Shown piece by piece: positions 36,017 through 44,089 of a stretch of 64,000 nucleotides of DNA (the first letter of the stretch is position 1; each line of letters opens with the position of its first letter). The notes under the pieces are model-generated. The model worked only from the letters and a program-made list of their open reading frames with translations, had not been told where the DNA came from and made no database searches. A program made the translations under genes and the position numbers. The stretch is from an uncultured Flavobacteriaceae bacterium (lineage in GTDB: Bacteria; Bacteroidota; Bacteroidia; Flavobacteriales; Flavobacteriaceae). The stretch lies in assembly GCA_947501845.1 (NCBI GenBank), contig CANMXP010000002.1, forward strand, positions 186,001-250,000, in the 5' to 3' direction.

Positions 36017-37261
36017 TTATTCTTCTCTTAATGCTTCTATTGGTTTTACACTAGTTGCTTTAAATGCAGGAATTAACCCGATTAAAGTTCCTAAAATCAC
36101 TAATATTATTAATGCTATAAATACAACTGCTATGGAAACGGAGGCATTCACTATGGCCGCATCATCTCCTTGACCATAAGCAGCATCTAAGGCTATTAAA
36201 ATCCATCCTCCTGATATGATTCCTAAGATCCCAGCTACTAATGTTAAGAAAACTGCTTCAACGACTATTTGCCTTTTAATTTCAAAAGGTGTGGCTCCTA
36301 AAGCTCGACGTACGCCTATTTCTTTGGTACGTTCTTTTACAGTGATAAGCAAAATATTACCTATGGCAAATACACCAGCTATCAATGTAGCTATACCAAC
36401 AAACCAAGTTAAAAATTGCATCCCTGTTAAAAATCCAGTTAGTTTAGCAAACTCTTTACCTAAGTTAAAACTACCGAAGGCACGATTGTCTTTTGGATGA
36501 ATTTTATTTAAGTTTTTAAGTAATAGTTTAGTATCCGCTTCAATTTGTTTAATATTATATTCGGGCTTTCCCGTTATCATCATCCAGCCTATTTCATCGC
36601 CTCTATTATATATTTGCTGAAACGTAGTAAATGGAATATGCATATCTGTTGTTGGCCCCATATTTACGTTACCATTTTTAAATATGCCTATGACTTTAAA
36701 ACTCATACTATTGATTTGTACATACTCGCCAATAGCATTTTCATCTTTTTCAAATAATTGTTTATAAGTCTCTTCAGACAACAGTACTACTTTTTTGTCG
36801 AAATCAATATCATTCTGATTAATAAACCTTCCATGAATTAATTTTTTCTTTTGCACTTGGTCTAATAAAGGGTAATCGCCAGCCATTTGAAAACTACCTG
36901 AAAGAAATTTTCTAATCACTGTTGCCTGAGTTTGGCTTCTTGGAACCACAAACTCGATGCCTTCAATATTTTCCTCTACTTTTTTAGCATCTGTTAAAGA
37001 CAACCTTACAGGTCTTCCTTCTTGAAATCCTTTAAAAGGTTTACTTGTGCTTTGTCCCCAAACAAAAACACTATTGGTTGCAAAATCTCCAAACAAACGA
37101 TTAAAACTATTTTCTAACCCTCTGGCAGAGCCTAGTAAGCCTATTAATAATAATATGCCCCACCAAACACCAACCATTGTTAAAACAGATCTTAGTTTGT
37201 TTTTACTAAAACTATCGTAAACTTCTTGCCAGGTATCTCTATCAAATAAAAACTTAAACAT
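36017..37261 (-). CDS. MacB-like ABC transporter permease, second copy
   Basis: The 414-residue product has a first transmembrane helix (about 25-43), a large periplasmic MacB-PCD-like domain (about 45-280), and three C-terminal transmembrane helices of the FtsX/MacB type with the ERTKEIGVRRALGATPFEIKRQI coupling segment near 325-345. It ends IPAFKATSVKPIEALREE, the usual tail of these permeases. It is 1 base from the first permease gene and belongs to an ATPase-permease-permease-adaptor-TolC operon. MacB-type systems export peptides, lipopeptides or macrolides by mechanotransmission; the substrate here is unknown. Confidence 0.92.
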   Translation of the reverse strand: MFKFLFDRDTWQEVYDSFSKNKLRSVLTMVGVWWGILLLIGLLGSARGLENSFNRLFGDFATNSVFVWGQSTSKPFKGFQEGRPVRLSLTDAKKVEENIEGIEFVVPRSQTQATVIRKFLSGSFQMAGDYPLLDQVQKKKLIHGRFINQNDIDFDKKVVLLSEETYKQLFEKDENAIGEYVQINSMSFKVIGIFKNGNVNMGPTTDMHIPFTTFQQIYNRGDEIGWMMITGKPEYNIKQIEADTKLLLKNLNKIHPKDNRAFGSFNLGKEFAKLTGFLTGMQFLTWFVGIATLIAGVFAIGNILLITVKERTKEIGVRRALGATPFEIKRQIVVEAVFLTLVAGILGIISGGWILIALDAAYGQGDDAAIVNASVSIAVVFIALIILVILGTLIGLIPAFKATSVKPIEALREE

Positions 37262-37262
37262 A

Positions 37263-38492
37263 TTAATCGTTTCTTAGTGCTACTATGGGTTTTATTCTTG
37301 ATGCTTTTTTTGCTGGTAAATAGCCTGCTATAGCTCCTGCTAGTATTAAAGTAATTGTGGCTCCAATAACTAAACTATTACTAACACCTGGATCTTTAAT
37401 AAAGTATGTTTTAAGACTGGGGCCTACCAACTCTAGCACCCCCATCCCAATCAACAAACCAAAATACCCAGCAATTGCAGTTATAATAATACTCTCAATT
37501 AAAATAATTGAAACAATTGATCTGGGTGAAGCTCCTAATGCTTTTCGTATTCCTATCTCTTTTGTACGTTCTTTTACAATAAAAATCATAATATTACTAA
37601 TCCCTACAACACCTGCTATAAGTGTTCCGAAACCAATAACCAAAATAATAACGCTAAGCCCAAAAGTCATTTGCCCAACAGCCTTAGTCCCTTCGGCCAT
37701 ATTACGAACTCTTATAGCACGTTGATCACTTCTGGCTACAGAAAAACGGTCTTTCATTTTTTTAGTAATCTGATTTCCAAAAGCCAGCGCCTGATCGTAA
37801 TTCATTTCTGGATTGTAGGTAAGACTTATTTGATCTATATAATCATTATTACCATAAAGGTGCTGTGCTGTAGTTATTGGCATATAAATTTTACGTTCTT
37901 CATTATCTCCTCCATCATCCGTAAAAATCCCAACTACTTTATATTGTATTCCACTAAGGTTTATATACTTTCCTAAAGCTTTGGTTTTTAAAAATAAATC
38001 TTCTTCAACTAATCTACCAATTACAACCACTTTCGTTTTTTTGTTCAAGTCGTTTTGGTTAATATACCTTCCTTCTTTTATTTTAGTCTTTTCTAAAAAT
38101 TGATGGTCTGGGTGTACAGCTCTTAAATCGTACGTATTTTGCTCATTCCTAAAAGATGCTTGAGCATTTCTATAAATTCGGGCAGTAATAAACTCTATTT
38201 TGTTTCCAAACTCATCCTTTACATAATCAAAATCTTCATTTTTGAATTTAATACGTCTGCCTGCCTGTAATCCTTTATGGGCTTTTGTTGTTTTTCCTGA
38301 ATTTATAAAAATGGAATTGGAGGCATCATCTACGAATGCTTCTGCAAATGTATTTTGTAAACCATTAGCAATACCAAAAAGGATAGTAAATAATAGGATG
38401 GCAAAAGCTACTGTAAAACCAGACAACAAGCTTCTGGTTCTGTTCATATTAATACTTTGAAATATTTCCCGCCAAAGGTCTAGATCAAACAT
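37263..38492 (-). CDS. MacB-like ABC transporter permease, first copy
   Basis: The 409-residue product has the same topology as the following gene: one transmembrane helix at about 22-42, a periplasmic domain to about 275, then three helices with ERTKEIGIRKALGASPRSIVSI near 315-335 and the closing LPAKKASRIKPIVALRND. The two permeases are clearly paralogous but not close copies. Its start overlaps the end of the ATPase gene by 8 bases. The two permeases probably form a heterodimer driven by the single ATPase, although homodimers cannot be excluded. Confidence 0.92.
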   Translation of the reverse strand: MFDLDLWREIFQSINMNRTRSLLSGFTVAFAILLFTILFGIANGLQNTFAEAFVDDASNSIFINSGKTTKAHKGLQAGRRIKFKNEDFDYVKDEFGNKIEFITARIYRNAQASFRNEQNTYDLRAVHPDHQFLEKTKIKEGRYINQNDLNKKTKVVVIGRLVEEDLFLKTKALGKYINLSGIQYKVVGIFTDDGGDNEERKIYMPITTAQHLYGNNDYIDQISLTYNPEMNYDQALAFGNQITKKMKDRFSVARSDQRAIRVRNMAEGTKAVGQMTFGLSVIILVIGFGTLIAGVVGISNIMIFIVKERTKEIGIRKALGASPRSIVSIILIESIIITAIAGYFGLLIGMGVLELVGPSLKTYFIKDPGVSNSLVIGATITLILAGAIAGYLPAKKASRIKPIVALRND

Positions 38493-39186
38493 ACTGTTCT
38501 GCTCTTACTTGTTCTACTTTTTTGTCTTCCATAATTACCCCATCCCGTAAACGTACAACACGCTTGCACATACTAGCTATATCCTCCTCGTGCGTTACCA
38601 TTAAAATGGTTTTACCTTCATCATTTAATTGTTGAATAAACGCCATAATCTCATGAGAAGTTTTAGTATCTAAGGCTCCTGTAGGCTCATCTGCCAGTAA
38701 CAGCTTTGGGTTTGCTGCCAAGGCCCTGGCTATCGCTACACGCTGATTTTGCCCTCCTGAAAGTTCTTTTGGTAAATGTTGTGCCCAATCTGCCAAGCCT
38801 ACTTTTTCTAAATGAAACAAAGCTTTTTCTTGACGCTCTTTACGTTTCATTCCTTGATAGTATAAAGGTAATGCTACATTTTCCAGAGCATTTTTATAAT
38901 TAATCAGGTTAAAAGATTGAAAGATGAATCCTAAAAACTTATTTCTATATACTGCTGCTTTCTTTTCGGTAAGATCTTTTATTGGTAACCCATCTAGTAT
39001 ATAATCGCCAGAATCAGCTTCATCCAGCATCCCTATAATATTAAGTAATGTAGATTTACCTGAACCTGAAGAACCCATGATGGCTACCATTTCACCTTCT
39101 TCAACTTTAAGGTCTATACCTTTTAAAACATGTAAACTAGAATCTCCTATTGGATAGGACTTGTGTAGCTGGTTAATTTTTAACAT
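38485..39186 (-). CDS. ABC transporter ATP-binding protein (LolD/MacB-type)
   Basis: The 233-residue product has Walker A GSSGSGKST near residues 38-46, Q-loop FIFQSFNLI, signature LSGGQNQRVAIARAL, Walker B LLLADEPTGALD and the switch histidine in VTHEE. It belongs to the family that energises MacB, LolCDE and FtsEX-type permeases. It leads the five-gene export operon. A -7-like TAGTTTTG lies on the minus strand at 39206-39213, about 20 bases before the start. Confidence 0.95.
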   Translation of the reverse strand: MLKINQLHKSYPIGDSSLHVLKGIDLKVEEGEMVAIMGSSGSGKSTLLNIIGMLDEADSGDYILDGLPIKDLTEKKAAVYRNKFLGFIFQSFNLINYKNALENVALPLYYQGMKRKERQEKALFHLEKVGLADWAQHLPKELSGGQNQRVAIARALAANPKLLLADEPTGALDTKTSHEIMAFIQQLNDEGKTILMVTHEEDIASMCKRVVRLRDGVIMEDKKVEQVRAEQYV

Positions 39187-39205
39187 TTCTTTTGATTGAT
39201 TATTG

Positions 39206-39213
39206 CAAAACTA
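39206..39213 (-). promoter_or_regulatory. -7 promoter element before the ABC export operon
   Basis: TAGTTTTG on the minus strand matches TAnnTTTG, 20 bases before the ATG at 39186. A -33 box is not obvious. Confidence 0.38.
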
Positions 39214-39276
39214 TTAAGCTTTACAGATTAGACTTATAAGACAAAGAAATGTTACAAAAATTATTCCGAAAAGTTT

Positions 39277-39498
39277 TTATTCTTTTTTTAACGTATTGTA
39301 TTTCTTATAAATAAAGTATGCCAAGCCTCCAACAAGAACGTATGGAATAGCCATTAGATATACTATACCGTCGTTAATACCTTCTGCTGTTGTTTGCCCT
39401 TCTTCACTTTCTAAAACGGCACGACACATAGCGCATTGGGCATTACCCTCTATAAAAAAGAGGAAAGAAAAGAAGAAAAAGATAATTTTATTTTTCAT
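39277..39498 (-). CDS. Small exported membrane protein with a CAMC motif
   Basis: The 73-residue product has a hydrophobic signal segment (about 4-20), then QCAMCRAVLESEEGQ with a CxxC pair just after the predicted cleavage site, and a C-terminal transmembrane helix (about 46-63) followed by a basic tail (YKKYNTLKKE). I do not recognise an assigned function. The position next to DUF420, SCO and cytochrome oxidase assembly genes on the same strand suggests a role in metal or redox handling for the oxidase. That is inference from context. Confidence 0.72.
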   Translation of the reverse strand: MKNKIIFFFFSFLFFIEGNAQCAMCRAVLESEEGQTTAEGINDGIVYLMAIPYVLVGGLAYFIYKKYNTLKKE

Positions 39499-39627
39499 TT
39501 TACAGATTCTTATGCTTCACTCAGAAAGACATCAAATATTAAAATTTTACAGATCTCACTCTTTAGCGAAATTAATTCAACCTGCTACATAAAGTGCGCA
39601 GTGCCTGCTTCTTAATGTAGGGTTTCA

Positions 39628-40161
39628 TTAATAATACGGTGAAATCATAACATAAACAATCACGCCTGTTATAGCTACGTATAGCCATAAGGGAAACGTT
39701 ATTTTCGCTATTTTTTTATGCTTCTCAATATTACTTGTTATTCCTCTAACATAGGTAATTAACACAAATGGAATGATAATGATTGACAATAAAATATGAG
39801 TCAACAATATAAAATAATAGATATATTTAATAAAGCCTTCTCCTCCAAATTTAGTGGAATCGCTAGTCATATGATAGGTCACATACATCGCCAAGAATAA
39901 CACGGATAGCATAATGGCCAACTTCATTAATTTTTCATGTGTCGCCCTATTTCCTTTTTTTATTTGAAACACAGCAACTATTAAAACGAAAGCCGTCACA
40001 CCATTGATTGAAGCATAAATAGGAGGCAAAAATGTTAGTGGTTCAACATTAGGGATTTTTACTCCAAACAAAACAGCTACAACTACTGGTATTAATACCG
40101 ATAACAAGACTATTAGTTTATTGTATTTTTTTTCGTTTATAATATTATTATTTTCAATCAT
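39628..40161 (-). CDS. DUF420 family membrane protein
   Basis: The 177-residue product has about five transmembrane helices. Histidines lie in NRATHEKLMKLA (about residue 74), MYVTYHMTSDS (about 101) and YFILLTHILLSI (about 126), which is the conserved pattern of DUF420. The family is found with cytochrome oxidase genes (CtaG/CtaM-like in Gram-positives) and is thought to help oxidase assembly, possibly with copper or heme. Here it lies between an SCO gene (48 bases upstream) and the CAMC small protein. Confidence 0.88.
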   Translation of the reverse strand: MIENNNIINEKKYNKLIVLLSVLIPVVVAVLFGVKIPNVEPLTFLPPIYASINGVTAFVLIVAVFQIKKGNRATHEKLMKLAIMLSVLFLAMYVTYHMTSDSTKFGGEGFIKYIYYFILLTHILLSIIIIPFVLITYVRGITSNIEKHKKIAKITFPLWLYVAITGVIVYVMISPYY

Positions 40162-40180
40162 AAATTATTCTTTATCTAGA

Positions 40181-40208
40181 TTCTTCAACTGCGCTCAGAA
40201 TGAAATCG
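40181..40208. repeat. Short intergenic repeat copy (CTTCAACTGCGCTCAGAATGA)
   Basis: The core CTTCAACTGCGCTCAG differs by one base from the CTTCGACTGCGCTCAG repeat near 63.1 kb. It sits in the 48-base gap between the SCO and DUF420 genes. Confidence 0.5.
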
Positions 40209-40209
40209 A

Positions 40210-40956
40210 TTACTCATTAAGTAGCTTTTCAATATCTTCTTTTAAGGCACTAATTTCTTCTTCTACCCCATCATCGTCAATCTGTTCTGCTTCTGAAACG
40301 ATCCCTCTGTAATAAATAATTGGATTACCAAAAGTATCTTTTCTTGATCGGATATATCCGTTTTTATCAATTAAAGCAAAATTACCTGAATGCTCAAATC
40401 CACCCTCGGCCTCCGCTTCTTCGGCTGTATATAAATTAAACCCTTCGTTTGATAGCTTGTAAATAGTCTCCTTATCTCCTGTCATTAAATGCCAATTGGG
40501 GTTGGTGACTCCATAACTATCGGCATAGGCCTTAAGAATTTCCGGTGTATCGTAATCTGGGTTTATCGTAAATGACGCCACACCAAAATCATTAAAATCT
40601 TTAAAGGTATTTTGAATCTGAATCAGGTTGGCATTCATTCTCGGACAAATAGTTGGGCATGTTGTAAAAAAGAACTCTATAACATAAACCTTACCTTCAT
40701 AATCCTTATTGGTTATTATTTTTCCTTCTTGATTTATAAAAGAAAAAGCAGGTACTTTTTTAGGTACCCCATTTATTTCAATAAAGGCTAAATCTGACAC
40801 TTTAAACTTCTTATCATCTGCAAAATCACTTCTACTTTCGTTACGTATAATGTCTTTATTAGAAATTCTATCTACAATTTTTGGTATAAAAATAATGCCA
40901 AAAACCAGAATGATAAATGCTATTCCTATATATGAATAATTTGTTTTTTTACTCAT
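40210..40956 (-). CDS. SCO family copper protein for cytochrome oxidase assembly
   Basis: The 248-residue product has one N-terminal transmembrane anchor (about 8-28) and a thioredoxin-like SCO domain facing the periplasm. The copper ligands are present: Cys100 and Cys104 in FFTTCPTICPRMN, and His189 in FEHSGNFALID. SCO proteins deliver copper to, or reduce, the CuA site of oxidase subunit II. The C-terminus is acidic (EEEISALKEDIEKLLNE). It lies between a cysteine-free SCO-like protein and DUF420, within the oxidase assembly block. Confidence 0.95.
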   Translation of the reverse strand: MSKKTNYSYIGIAFIILVFGIIFIPKIVDRISNKDIIRNESRSDFADDKKFKVSDLAFIEINGVPKKVPAFSFINQEGKIITNKDYEGKVYVIEFFFTTCPTICPRMNANLIQIQNTFKDFNDFGVASFTINPDYDTPEILKAYADSYGVTNPNWHLMTGDKETIYKLSNEGFNLYTAEEAEAEGGFEHSGNFALIDKNGYIRSRKDTFGNPIIYYRGIVSEAEQIDDDGVEEEISALKEDIEKLLNE

Positions 40957-40983
40957 TTTTTTGTTTTTATGGATGCGTTTTCA

Positions 40984-41012
40984 GTAACACTTCAACTGTC
41001 CTCAGTGACACT
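40984..41012. repeat. Short intergenic repeat copy (ACACTTCAACTGTCCTCAGTGACAC)
   Basis: CACTTCAACTGTCCTCAGTG is a two-mismatch version of the CACTTCGACTGCGCTCAGTG repeat. It sits in the 81-base gap between the SCO-like and SCO genes, only about 780 bases from another copy. Confidence 0.45.
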
Positions 41013-41037
41013 TTTCAACCTCACAATTATATTCTAT

Positions 41038-41760
41038 TTAATTAGCAGCAGTTTCTTTTAAATCGCTTGCTCTTCTCGTATCAGAATTAAATTCTCCCTT
41101 TCTTTTCTGTCTGTATTCTGTAAATAAAATGCGCATATCTTCGCTCATTTTATTTTTTATTTCTGCTACTTCAATACAATTATAAGCATCTAAACCATAA
41201 ACGGGTTTCTCCTTTTCGAGTTCACGATCTGTTCTATCGTCAAGCCGTCCGCGTTGGTTTAAATCTTTATCTATAATAAACACTTGATCTGTATCTAAAT
41301 AATCCGAAAGATTTGTGTTACTTTTTAAGCTAAAAAATACCTTTTGAATATTTTTGTGCCCACCAAAAACAAAATGCCAAAACCTCAAATCTTCATACGA
41401 ACTAATCTCTGCTTTGAGTTCTTCAACAGCTCGCTCTGTACCTTGAGGCATCAATATTACTATTTGAAAACGTTTAAACCCTTTAAACTTATCATAAACC
41501 AACTCTTTTAAATTAGACGCCGTTGTTGCCTTGTCTAAAGGACGACTCCCAAAAAAGCCCAATACAGTAATATGATCTTTTAAAAGAATTTGTTCTTCTG
41601 AATCTGAAGAAAATTGTTGTAGGTCTAAAACCGATTCATTAACGATGTCTAGCGGTGTATAGTTATGAGTTGCTGGATAAAGGAACAACAAAAACGTTAC
41701 AGGAAGAAAAAACAAAATTCCTAAAACCACATATCGACTTATTTTTTTGTAATCCATCAA
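41038..41760 (-). CDS. Membrane-anchored SCO/thioredoxin-like protein lacking cysteines
   Basis: The 240-residue product has one N-terminal transmembrane anchor (about 10-29) and then a soluble domain. The strand HITVLGFFGSRP (about 62-73) sits where SCO proteins have a strand followed by CxxxC, and FIIDKDLNQRGRLDDR (about 163-178) aligns with the SCO segment FALIDKNGYIRSRKD of the next gene. The CxxxC cysteines are replaced, so it cannot bind copper in the SCO way. It lies between the oxidase subunit IV gene and the true SCO gene. A scaffolding or assembly role is inference. The second codon is also Met. Confidence 0.65.
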   Translation of the reverse strand: MMDYKKISRYVVLGILFFLPVTFLLFLYPATHNYTPLDIVNESVLDLQQFSSDSEEQILLKDHITVLGFFGSRPLDKATTASNLKELVYDKFKGFKRFQIVILMPQGTERAVEELKAEISSYEDLRFWHFVFGGHKNIQKVFFSLKSNTNLSDYLDTDQVFIIDKDLNQRGRLDDRTDRELEKEKPVYGLDAYNCIEVAEIKNKMSEDMRILFTEYRQKRKGEFNSDTRRASDLKETAAN

Positions 41761-41797
41761 ACAACAGTATTTCTATGAAAATAACGTCTGCAAAAAT

Positions 41798-41826
41798 AAA
41801 AAAAGACGGTTTAAAAACCGTCTTTA
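41798..41826 (-). terminator. Rho-independent terminator after the oxidase operon
   Basis: An 11-bp perfect stem AAAGACGGTTT / AAACCGTCTTT (41802-41812 and 41815-41825), with a T run beyond it on the minus strand, lies downstream of the subunit IV gene. Confidence 0.78.
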
Positions 41827-41844
41827 AATCTCTATTTAACACTT

Positions 41845-41896
41845 CACTTCGGCTACGCTCAGTGCAAGCTCTTTCATTACGATCTGAGCAAGCTCT
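41845..41896. repeat. Short intergenic repeat copy with a partial second copy
   Basis: CACTTCGGCTACGCTCAGTG (41846-41864) is a close match to the CACTTCGACTGCGCTCAGTG repeat. It is followed by CAAGCTCTTTCATTACGATCTGAGCAAGCTCTTTGG-like sequence with the word GCAAGCTCTTT occurring twice (41864-41874 and 41888-41898), suggesting a small local duplication. Confidence 0.45.
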
Positions 41897-41948
41897 TTGG
41901 GTTTCTACTTGATTGTAACAAGTATAAACCGAAAGCCAAATAAATTAA

Positions 41949-42329
41949 TTAAAAATCTCTTTTTATAAATCCATCTTTATATACATTGAATACATAACCG
42001 CCTTCTTGTAATAAAATGAATATTAAATATAAAATTAAGAAGATAGTCGTCCAAACGACCATACGTCTTAAAGATTTTAATTCGTCACGCATATGCATGA
42101 AATCCCAAGTAATATAATATGCTTTTACAATGGTTAGGATAATGAATATCCAATTTAAGGCTTTCATCCCTAAAACTTTTCCCATTAATATTTCTGGTTT
42201 TATAATACCTAATACAACCTCGATTGCCGTTACAATAGTCAAGAAAATTAAAACACCCCAAATTTTTTGAGTATTCGATTTAAACTTAACTAAACCTCTA
42301 AATATTGCTAATTTATGTTCGTGTGCCAT
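41949..42329 (-). CDS. Cytochrome c oxidase subunit IV family protein
   Basis: The 126-residue product has three transmembrane helices (about 20-40, 52-72 and 88-108) and the bacterial subunit IV pattern WIFIILTIVKAYYITWDFMHMRDE. This small subunit associates with the heme-copper oxidase core. The gene follows the 327-residue subunit III gene by 55 bases and precedes the operon terminator. Subunits I and II are not in the window. Confidence 0.87.
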   Translation of the reverse strand: MAHEHKLAIFRGLVKFKSNTQKIWGVLIFLTIVTAIEVVLGIIKPEILMGKVLGMKALNWIFIILTIVKAYYITWDFMHMRDELKSLRRMVVWTTIFLILYLIFILLQEGGYVFNVYKDGFIKRDF

Positions 42330-42384
42330 TTTTTATGCTGTTTTGATTTCCTTTTTCAAGGAAATGAAATATACTTTAATTCTA

Positions 42385-43368
42385 TTAAACCAGGTAGAAG
42401 AATGTAAATACAAATACCCAAACTAAATCTACAAAGTGCCAGTATAACCCCACTTTTTCGACCATTTCATAGTTTTTACGTCTCTCATAAGTTCCTAAAA
42501 CTACATTAAAGAAAATAATGATATTTATAACAACTCCAGAAAATACGTGGAATCCGTGAAACCCTGTTATAAAGAAAAAGAAATCTGCAAATAAAGGCGA
42601 ACCATATTCGTTAACATGCAGGTTAGCTCCTTCTACAACAACTTTTCCATTTTTTTCTATTTGTTCTAATGATTTTGCTCTGGACAATACTGTTTTTTCT
42701 CCTGCTTCATTAATTATTTGAGTTCTAACCAAAACATTTTCATGAGACTTTAAACCGTGTAGAACTTCTTCTACTGTATATGTTGGCAGAGTTCCTTCAG
42801 AAACAAACCACAGACCTTCTTTGCGCTCATGCTGTGTTCTTTCGTTATGCGCATCTGCTACAACAAAATCTCTTAACGCCACTCTATGTCCTTCTGTATC
42901 TACAAATTGTAAAATATTACCTCCTTTTGTTTGTACAGCACCATAATCACCTTTAATAAATGTACCCCATTCCCAAGCTTGTGAGCCAACAAATATTAAA
43001 CCACCAATAATGGTTAAGAACATATAAAGAGTCACTTTTGCTTTATTTAAATGATGACCAGCATCTACCGCCAATACCATAGTTACCGACGACATGATAA
43101 GTACAAACGTCATAAAAGCCACATAATACATAGGTGCATTTACACCATGTAAAAAAGGAAAGTGAGTAAATACCTCATCGGCTATTGGCCATGAATCAAT
43201 AAACTTAAATCTTGAAAATCCGTAGGCTGCTAAAAACCCTGAGAATGTTAAAGCATCCGAAACGATGAAAAACCACATCATCATTTTACCATAACTTGCG
43301 TTTAGAGGTTTATTTCCTCCACCCCAAGTCTTACCTTCTGTTCCAGTATTTACAACTGTAGTACTCAT
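42385..43368 (-). CDS. Cytochrome c oxidase subunit III with a large soluble insertion
   Basis: The 327-residue product has subunit III helices at about 28-50, 75-100, 112-132, 260-290 and 305-325, with the conserved GFHGFHVFSGVV and YWHFVDLVWVFVF motifs near the end. Between helices 3 and 4, residues about 141-255 form a hydrophilic insertion absent from ordinary subunit III proteins. It probably projects to the periplasm or cytoplasm and could contact other subunits. A possible -7 box (TATTTTTG, minus strand, 43397-43404) precedes it. It lies between the shorter subunit III paralogue and subunit IV. Confidence 0.92.
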   Translation of the reverse strand: MSTTVVNTGTEGKTWGGGNKPLNASYGKMMMWFFIVSDALTFSGFLAAYGFSRFKFIDSWPIADEVFTHFPFLHGVNAPMYYVAFMTFVLIMSSVTMVLAVDAGHHLNKAKVTLYMFLTIIGGLIFVGSQAWEWGTFIKGDYGAVQTKGGNILQFVDTEGHRVALRDFVVADAHNERTQHERKEGLWFVSEGTLPTYTVEEVLHGLKSHENVLVRTQIINEAGEKTVLSRAKSLEQIEKNGKVVVEGANLHVNEYGSPLFADFFFFITGFHGFHVFSGVVINIIIFFNVVLGTYERRKNYEMVEKVGLYWHFVDLVWVFVFTFFYLV

Positions 43369-43505
43369 ATATAATGGTTGTTTTTTAAAAGTTGCACAAA
43401 AATAATCAATTTATTCATCTAATAAAACATCCAACACTAAATTATACATACTTCAAAAAAAAGCTACCTTGGATGTTACATAAGACCATTAGTAATCAGC
43501 AAAAA

Positions 43506-44087
43506 TCATCGAATAAAATATAAAAACAAAAAGAGATAAACCCATAGTATATCAATGAAATGCCAAAAAGTTGCTGCCAGCTCAAAACCAAGCATTTTCG
43601 TTACATCGTACTTTTGTTTAAAATGATTATAAATTACTACCAACAAACAAATTAACCCAACAACTACATGCAAAATATGTACAATAGCTATTAAATAAAT
43701 ATAAGACATGGTTACGTTACTGGTAGGTCCTGTAAAATTATAACCCAAATCTATTATTTGCTGAAAGCCTGAAAATTGATTAAAAATAAAAATAATACCT
43801 AAAATAAGTGTTACAAATAACCAAAGTGTCGTCATGCTTCTGTTTCCACTCTTTAAAGCTTTTTTAGCCAGTATGAAGGATATACTGCTTATAATTATTA
43901 CCACTGTGCTTATTAAAAAAGCATTGGGCAATTCGAAGTCCTTTAACCAATCTGGTCTGGAGCTACTTACAATAAATGCACTTGTCCACCCCATAAAAGA
44001 CATGATTAGGGAAATAATGCCAAACCAAAGCATCATTTTTTTCGCTCTATTATTTTTCTCTTCTTGTGTTCCCTGAGTTAAATCCAT
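43506..44087 (-). CDS. Cytochrome c oxidase subunit III, short form
   Basis: The 193-residue product has five transmembrane helices and ends with the subunit III motif FWHFIDILWVYLFLFLYF. It also has IAIVHILHVVVGLICLLVV, matching the helix with the conserved histidine. It is a paralogue of the following 327-residue protein, without the insertion. Its start is two bases from the cyoE stop, so it is co-translated with heme O synthase. Having two subunit III genes in tandem is the arrangement seen in many Flavobacteriaceae aa3-type clusters, as far as I know. Confidence 0.92.
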   Translation of the reverse strand: MDLTQGTQEEKNNRAKKMMLWFGIISLIMSFMGWTSAFIVSSSRPDWLKDFELPNAFLISTVVIIISSISFILAKKALKSGNRSMTTLWLFVTLILGIIFIFNQFSGFQQIIDLGYNFTGPTSNVTMSYIYLIAIVHILHVVVGLICLLVVIYNHFKQKYDVTKMLGFELAATFWHFIDILWVYLFLFLYFIR

Positions 44088-44089
44088 GG

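Noticed and set aside
43368-43506. Tandem subunit III genes as a recent duplication or split gene
   Set aside because: The two proteins are well diverged, each has a full set of helices, and the arrangement seems usual for the lineage.
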